Positions 5,611-9,311 of a DNA stretch of 9,311 nucleotides are shown piece by piece (within the stretch, counting starts at the first letter, position 1; every line of letters begins with the position of its first letter). The position numbers and the translations under genes are program-made. Source of the DNA: Acidovorax sp. (GTDB lineage Bacteria > Pseudomonadota > Gammaproteobacteria > Burkholderiales > Burkholderiaceae_C); NCBI GenBank assembly GCA_030150585.1, contig JASLFM010000323.1, forward strand, positions 1 to 9,311. The letters are read 5' to 3'. Under the pieces are notes generated by a model. That model was not told the DNA's origin and did no database searches. It saw only the letters and a list, made by a program, of their open reading frames with translations.

Positions 5611-6285
5611 TTATGAGGGCTGCGGTCCGCTTTCGGGCGCGTAGGCGCTCGCCAGCGTGAGCAGGTGGGCGCGCTGGCCAGGCTCCAGGTAGGGCATGAG
5701 CAGGTTGAGCACATGGTGCGCGCCCCGCAGCAGCGCGGCCTGAGCGCTCTCGGGCTCGAGCGCGCGGCGTGGATCGCGCACGTATTCGAAGCTCAGCCAG
5801 TAGGTCAGCACCACGACCATGCTGGTCGCAGTGGGTTCGGCTTCACGCGCGTCGATGGAGAGCGCGCCCGAGCGCTGCATGCCGTCCAGCAGCGCCCGCA
5901 CCGCGCGGGTCTTGCGCTGGAGCACGGCCTGGAAGTGCGTCTCCAGCCGGCGGTTCTTGGAGAGCAGGTCGTTGAGGTCGCGGTACAGGAAGCGGTACTG
6001 CCAGATCAGCTCGAACAGCGTGTGCATGAAGAACCAGGCGTCCTCCACGTCGCGCACGCCGCCACTGGCGCCGAGCAGTTCGTTCAGCGCGCTGTCGTAG
6101 CGGTCGAACAGCGCATTGATGAGCTCATCCTTGGCCGGGTAGTGGTAGTACAGGTTGCCCGGGCTGATGCGCAGCTCGGCAGAGATCAGCGTGGTGGAGA
6201 CGTTGGGCTCGCCGAACCGGTTGAACAGGTCGAGCGTGACCTCCAGGATGCGTTCTGCGGTGCGGCGAGGGGCTTTCTTCACCAT
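5611..6285 (-). CDS. TetR/AcrR-family transcriptional regulator
   Basis: This 224-residue regulator has a TetR-type N-terminal DNA-binding domain (about 6-55). It begins RRTAERILEVTLDLFNRFGE, and the helix-turn-helix includes STTLISAELRISPGNLYYHY followed by PAKDELI. The all-helical C-terminal part (about 78-205; AWFFMHTLFELIWQYRFLYRDLNDLLSKN) is the ligand-binding and dimer region and is not specific enough to name an effector. The start codon follows a weak GAGG-type ribosome site. TetR regulators usually repress themselves and neighbours; here the palindrome 6361-6375, about 75 bp upstream, is the best visible operator candidate. The gene is followed by the TPR-like gene and preceded by the phasin gene, with a terminator between. 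A role in acyl-chain or PHA control is suggested only by position. Confidence 0.87.
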   Translation of the reverse strand: MVKKAPRRTAERILEVTLDLFNRFGEPNVSTTLISAELRISPGNLYYHYPAKDELINALFDRYDSALNELLGASGGVRDVEDAWFFMHTLFELIWQYRFLYRDLNDLLSKNRRLETHFQAVLQRKTRAVRALLDGMQRSGALSIDAREAEPTATSMVVVLTYWLSFEYVRDPRRALEPESAQAALLRGAHHVLNLLMPYLEPGQRAHLLTLASAYAPESGPQPS

Positions 6286-6360
6286 GGACTCGGGCCTCTG
6301 TGGGTCGTTGGGTGGACGGTCTCTGGAAGCTACTCTAACCGAGCCACGCCCCCGGTTTGG

Positions 6361-6375
6361 TGCTGCATTGCAGCA
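6361..6375. promoter_or_regulatory. 15-bp palindrome upstream of tetR, candidate operator
   Basis: TGCTGCATTGCAGCA has two perfect 7-bp arms around one central base. It lies in the 168-bp gap between the phasin stop and the tetR start, about 75 bp before tetR and clear of the phasin terminator. The CTGC...GCAG form resembles the TGC-rich sites reported for the PHA regulator PhaR, so either PhaR or the local TetR protein could bind it. A weak -10 (TAGAGT on the - strand, complement at 6332-6337) lies downstream of it. Confidence 0.45.
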
Positions 6376-6389
6376 AACGGCCAGACCCT

Positions 6390-6428
6390 AAAAGCGAAAC
6401 GGCTGCCGCGCTGGGTGCGCGGCAGCCG
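6390..6428 (-). terminator. Intrinsic terminator of the phasin gene
   Basis: An 11-bp perfect GC-rich stem (6400-6410 with 6418-6428) has a 7-base loop (6411-6417). On the - strand it is followed by TTT, CGC and TTTT (complement 6399-6390), an interrupted T tract. It begins 26 bp after the phasin stop codon and separates the phasin transcript from tetR. Confidence 0.8.
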
Positions 6429-6453
6429 CTGCCGGAACGGGCAGGCGTGCGGG

Positions 6454-7056
6454 TCAGCCTGCCGAGGCGGCCGTTTCGGTGCTTGCGGCGGCCGCAGGCT
6501 TGGCGGCCTTGGCGCGCGCGGGGGCCTTGGCTGCAGCCTTCTTCGGGGCCGCAGGCTTGGCGGCGGCCTTGCGTGCGGGGGTCTTGGCGGCAGCCTTCTT
6601 GACTGGAGCCTTGGCCGCAGCCTTGGGTTTGGCGGCGGCCTTGGCGGGCGCGGCCTTCGTGCCCTTGGCCAGAGCGTCCACGCGGGCAGCCAGCTCTTCC
6701 AGGTCGCGCGCCGAGGGCACGCCCAGGCGGGCCAGGGCCTTGGCCACGCGGTCTTCGAAAATGTTCTCGAGCTTGTCCCATTGGCCTGCAGCGCGCGAGC
6801 CGATGTCGTTCGCCATGCTGGTGACGCGGCTCGTGGCCTCGGTGATTTTTTCCTCGGCTGCGGCCTGGGTCTTGCGTTGGATCGTGAGGCCTTCCTTCAC
6901 GAGCGTCTCGAACACCTTGCCGCCTTCTTCCTGCGCTTTCGAGAAGGCGCCGAGGCCGGCGAGCCAGATCTGCTGGGCCGAGTCCTTTATGGTGCGCGGC
7001 AGTTCCGAGCTGCCCTTTTTCCTGTCGTTGCTGAGTTTCTGCAGTTTCTTGACCAT
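6454..7056 (-). CDS. Phasin-family PHA granule protein with histone H1-like tail (PhaF/PhaI-like)
   Basis: This 200-residue protein starts with the phasin domain of the PhaI/PhaF type (about 20-130). The hallmark IWLAGLGAFSKAQEEGGKVF (30-49) is followed by TLVKEG, long amphipathic helices and an end segment RVAKALARLGVPSARDLEEL then AARVDAL with coiled-coil character. Residues about 133-190 are a Lys/Ala/Pro tail (AAKP, KKAAAK), as in Pseudomonas PhaF and the DNA-binding tail of PhaM. Phasins coat polyhydroxyalkanoate granules; the basic tail can tether granules to the nucleoid. The tail contains a 19-residue tandem repeat (152-170 and 171-189). ATG 7056 is preceded by GGAGG at a short spacing of four bases, and MVKKLQKLSN fits the family. 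The same frame stays open far upstream, antisense to the reductase gene, but that is not coding. The gene is divergent from the acyl-CoA reductase gene. Confidence 0.87.
   Translation of the reverse strand: MVKKLQKLSNDRKKGSSELPRTIKDSAQQIWLAGLGAFSKAQEEGGKVFETLVKEGLTIQRKTQAAAEEKITEATSRVTSMANDIGSRAAGQWDKLENIFEDRVAKALARLGVPSARDLEELAARVDALAKGTKAAPAKAAAKPKAAAKAPVKKAAAKTPARKAAAKPAAPKKAAAKAPARAKAAKPAAAASTETAASAG
6490..6603 (-). repeat. 57-bp tandem duplication within the phasin tail
   Basis: Two adjacent 57-bp units (6490-6546 and 6547-6603) match at 45 of 57 positions by my alignment. The first 18 bases are identical (GGCCGCAGGCTTGGCGGC), and GCAGCCTTCTT recurs at exactly 57-bp spacing. They encode two 19-residue Lys/Ala/Pro units, so length is kept in frame. 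Slippage or unequal exchange would change tail length without a frameshift. Confidence 0.75.
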
Positions 7057-7293
7057 GGAGCCTCCGGGTGCAAGGTGGATGGGAGCCAGGGCTGCATACC
7101 ATGTGCGCGGCCTCTGGTGCATGGGCGCACTGTACGCCGGCGGGACGTGCGCGTGTAGGCATGCGCTCCTAAAAACGTAGAGCAGTGTACCTAGGTAAAC
7201 AACGGGGCTCCCGCTAGCATCGGCGCGGGTTTGTGCTGAATCGGGCGCTGCGGGCGCTGGGCAAGAATCATTGGAACTGAGAGGAGCTTTTCT
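7057..7293. promoter_or_regulatory. Divergent promoter region between phasin and acyl-CoA reductase genes
   Basis: These 237 bp must hold both promoters. The clearest element is an imperfect palindrome GTGTACCTAGGTAAAC (7185-7200), whose central ten bases TACCTAGGTA are perfectly symmetric; one pair (7187/7198) is mismatched. An adjacent A5 run (7171-7175) gives a locally AT-rich patch. A 9-bp direct repeat CGGGCGCTG occurs at 7242-7250 and 7251-7259. I see no pair of -35/-10 boxes good enough to name on either strand. GAGGAG (7281-7286) is the ribosome site of the reductase gene. Confidence 0.4.
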
Positions 7294-9279
7294 ATGCGGT
7301 ATTTCGTCACGGGGGCAACGGGTTTCATCGGCAAGCGGCTGGTGAAGAAGCTGCTGGAGCGCAAGGGCACGGTGGTGCATTTCCTGATCCGCCCCGAGAG
7401 CGCGGACAAGGTGGCCGAGCTGCGCAGCTTCTGGGGCGTGGGTGCGGCGCGCGCCATTCCCGTGCATGGCGACCTCACCGCGAAGAAGCTCGGCGTGAAC
7501 GCGGCCGACACCAAGGCGCTCAAGGGCCAGGTCGACCACTTCTACCACCTCGCGGCCGTCTACGACCTCGCAGCGGACGAAGAAACCCAGGTGGCCGTGA
7601 ACGTGGAGGGCACGCGCAACACCGTGGAGTTCGCGCGCGCCATCGAGGCAGGGCACGTGCACCATGTTTCCTCCATCGCCGCCGCGGGCCTGTATGAAGG
7701 TGTTTTCCGCGAGGACATGTTCGATGAGGCCGAGGGGCTGGACCATCCGTACTTCCAGACCAAGCACGAGAGCGAAAAAATCGTGCGCCAGGACTGCAAG
7801 CGGCCTTGGACCGTGTACCGCCCGGCCATGGTGGTGGGCGACAGCACCACGGGCGAGATGGACAAGATCGACGGCCCGTACTACTTCTTCAAGCTCATCC
7901 AGCGCATGCGCCAGCTGCTGCCGCCGTGGATGCCCGCCGTGGGCCTGGAGGGCGGGCGCGTGAACATCGTGCCCGTGGACTTCGTGGTGGACGCGCTGGC
8001 CGCCATCAGCCACCAGCAGGGCATTGGTGGGCGGTGCTTCCACCTTGTCGACCCCGTGGGCTACCGCGTGGGCGATGTGCTCGACATCTTCAGCCGCGCG
8101 GCCCATGCGCCGCGCATGAACCTGTTCGTCAATGCCGCGCTGCTGGGCTTCATCCCCCGGGGCGTGAAGAAGAGCCTCATGGCGCTGGCCCCCGTGCGCC
8201 GCGTGCGCAACGCGGTCATGAAGGACCTGGGTCTGCCCGAGGACATGCTCACCTTCGTGAATTACCCCACGCGCTTCGACTGCCGCGACACGCTTGCCGC
8301 GCTCAAGGGCACGGGCGTGGCCTGCCCCAACCTCAAGGACTACGCCTGGCGCCTGTGGGACTACTGGGAGCGCCACCTCGACCCCGAACTGCACATCGAC
8401 CGCTCGCTCAAGGGCACGGTGGCGGGCAAGGTGGTGCTGGTGACGGGCGGCTCCTCGGGCATCGGCCTGGCTGCCGCGCACAAGTTCGCCGAGGCGGGCG
8501 CCACCACCATCATTTGCGGGCGCGACCAGGCCAAGCTCGACGAGGCCTGCCAGGCTGCGCAGGACAAGGGCTACCGTTTCATTGCCTACGCGACGGACAT
8601 CGCCGACATGCAGGACTGCGACCGCTTCGTGCAGCAGGTGATCGCCGACCACGGCGGCGTGGATTTCCTCATCAACAATGCGGGCCGCTCGATCCGCCGC
8701 GCGGTGGAGTCGAGCTACGACCGTTTCCACGACTACGAGCGCACCATGCAGCTCAACTACTTCGGCTGCCTGCGTGTGACCATGGGCTTCTTGCCCGGCA
8801 TGGCGCGCAAGCGCCGGGGCCACGTGGTCAACATCAGCTCCATTGGTGTGCTGACCAACGCGCCGCGCTTCTCGGCCTACGTGGCCAGCAAGGCCGCGCT
8901 TGATGCGTGGACGCGCTGTGCGTCGAGCGAGTTCGCGGACCAGGGCATCACCTTCACCACCATCAACATGCCGCTCGTGCGCACGCCCATGATCGCGCCG
9001 ACCAAGATCTACAACAACGTGCCCACGCTGAGCCCCGAGGAGGCCGCCGACATGATCGCGCAGGCCTGCATCTTCAAGCCCGTGCGCATCGCCACGCGGC
9101 TGGGCATCACGGGTCAGATCCTGCACGCGCTGGTGCCGCGCGTGGCGCAGATCACCATGAACACGAGCTTCCGCATGTTCCCCGACTCCGACGCGGCCCA
9201 AGGCGGGAAGGGCGGCAAGCCCCAGCTTTCGGCCGAGGCCGTGGCGCTGCAGCAGATGATGCGGGGCATTCACTTCTAG
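7294..9279 (+). CDS. Bifunctional fatty acyl-CoA/ACP reductase (fatty-alcohol-forming), two SDR domains
   Basis: This 661-residue protein joins two Rossmann domains. Residues 1-370 are an extended SDR: nucleotide motif TGATGFIG (6-13), catalytic S126/S127, and Y153-x3-K157 in HPYFQTKHESEK. Residues 371-661 are a classical SDR like Acinetobacter Acr1: TGGSSGIG (384-391), NNAG (461-464) followed by RSIRRAV, S515/S516, and Y529-x3-K533. The late block VRTPMIAPTKIYNNVPTLSP is also Acr1-like. Length, order and wording match from memory the Marinobacter reductase Maqu_2507 (also about 661 residues), which reduces fatty acyl-CoA or acyl-ACP through aldehyde to fatty alcohol with NADPH. By that model the C-terminal half makes the aldehyde and the N-terminal half the alcohol. 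The start follows GAGGAG at seven-base spacing. No signal peptide is seen. Substrate length and physiological product (wax ester, alcohol) cannot be told. The gene is divergent from the phasin gene. Confidence 0.88.
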   Translation: MRYFVTGATGFIGKRLVKKLLERKGTVVHFLIRPESADKVAELRSFWGVGAARAIPVHGDLTAKKLGVNAADTKALKGQVDHFYHLAAVYDLAADEETQVAVNVEGTRNTVEFARAIEAGHVHHVSSIAAAGLYEGVFREDMFDEAEGLDHPYFQTKHESEKIVRQDCKRPWTVYRPAMVVGDSTTGEMDKIDGPYYFFKLIQRMRQLLPPWMPAVGLEGGRVNIVPVDFVVDALAAISHQQGIGGRCFHLVDPVGYRVGDVLDIFSRAAHAPRMNLFVNAALLGFIPRGVKKSLMALAPVRRVRNAVMKDLGLPEDMLTFVNYPTRFDCRDTLAALKGTGVACPNLKDYAWRLWDYWERHLDPELHIDRSLKGTVAGKVVLVTGGSSGIGLAAAHKFAEAGATTIICGRDQAKLDEACQAAQDKGYRFIAYATDIADMQDCDRFVQQVIADHGGVDFLINNAGRSIRRAVESSYDRFHDYERTMQLNYFGCLRVTMGFLPGMARKRRGHVVNISSIGVLTNAPRFSAYVASKAALDAWTRCASSEFADQGITFTTINMPLVRTPMIAPTKIYNNVPTLSPEEAADMIAQACIFKPVRIATRLGITGQILHALVPRVAQITMNTSFRMFPDSDAAQGGKGGKPQLSAEAVALQQMMRGIHF

Positions 9280-9311
9280 GAGGCAGGCCCCGGGGTGAAT
9301 GGGATAATCCT
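9278..9311 (+). promoter_or_regulatory. Candidate start signals of the next, unseen gene
   Basis: AGGAGG (9278-9283) overlaps the reductase stop codon and could serve a GTG at 9295 whose frame (VNGII) stays open to the window edge, at a long spacing of 11 bases. Alternatively GATAAT (9303-9308) is a good -10 box, the same hexamer as before coaX, and the next gene would start just outside. The ATG at 9299 is followed at once by a stop and is not a gene start. Confidence 0.25.

Noticed and set aside
6484..6660. Repetitive GCC/CTT-rich stretch as a CRISPR-like or satellite array
   Set aside because: It codes in frame for the Lys/Ala/Pro tail of the phasin; there are no spacers between conserved repeats.
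5665..7158. 497-codon + strand frame opposite tetR and the phasin gene
   Set aside because: Low-complexity Gly/Arg/Leu content, antisense to well-supported genes, and no ribosome site.
6454..9273. A 939-codon open frame on the - strand running through the entire reductase gene into the phasin gene
   Set aside because: The upstream 739 codons are antisense to a gene with complete SDR motifs and read as His/Val/Ala/Gly/Arg-rich low-complexity protein, as expected from GC-rich codon bias. Only the part from ATG 7056, with a ribosome site and phasin motifs, is real.

Overview
The window is high-GC chromosomal DNA that reads as a betaproteobacterium of the family Comamonadaceae (Acidovorax, Alicycliphilus, Diaphorobacter, Comamonas and relatives). 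This is inferred from the protein wording, the gene order glyS-gmhB-plsC-ygjP, and intergenic segments that look like dispersed repeats of that family. No species can be named. I see no tRNA, rRNA, CRISPR array, transposase or phage gene. Eleven protein genes fill the window, one of them cut by the left edge.

Left block, all on the + strand (1-3275): the C-terminal end of glyS, a GmhB-type HAD phosphatase, a PlsC-type acyltransferase, a YgjP-type zinc metalloprotease and a single-domain rhodanese. This looks like housekeeping DNA. The block ends at an intrinsic terminator (3294-3322) facing the LysM/BON gene kbp, which runs on the - strand. Divergent from kbp lies coaX (pantothenate kinase, first step of CoA synthesis) on the + strand.

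Middle block, on the - strand, read from high to low coordinate: a phasin with a histone-like tail (7056-6454), a strong terminator, a TetR-family regulator (6285-5611) and a TPR-like protein (5582-4809). TetR and the TPR-like protein probably form a two-gene operon. A 15-bp near-perfect palindrome lies in front of tetR.

Right block, on the + strand (7294-9279): a 661-residue protein with two SDR domains that reads end to end like the bifunctional fatty acyl-CoA/ACP reductases of Marinobacter, which make fatty alcohols. It is divergent from the phasin gene. Together they suggest a storage-lipid or acyl-chain locus (PHA granule, fatty alcohol or wax ester), but no wax synthase or PHA synthase is in view.

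Points that deserve a second look: the GmhB homologue has lost the acidic residues of HAD motif IV; a fatty-alcohol-forming reductase sits beside a phasin; a TGCTGCA-type palindrome precedes tetR; the phasin tail contains a 57-bp tandem duplication; a repeat-like segment forms the 3' end of gmhB and the apparent promoter of plsC; and plsC and coaX appear to have leaderless starts. Most of the window is otherwise ordinary, and I found no clear evidence of a wholly new system.
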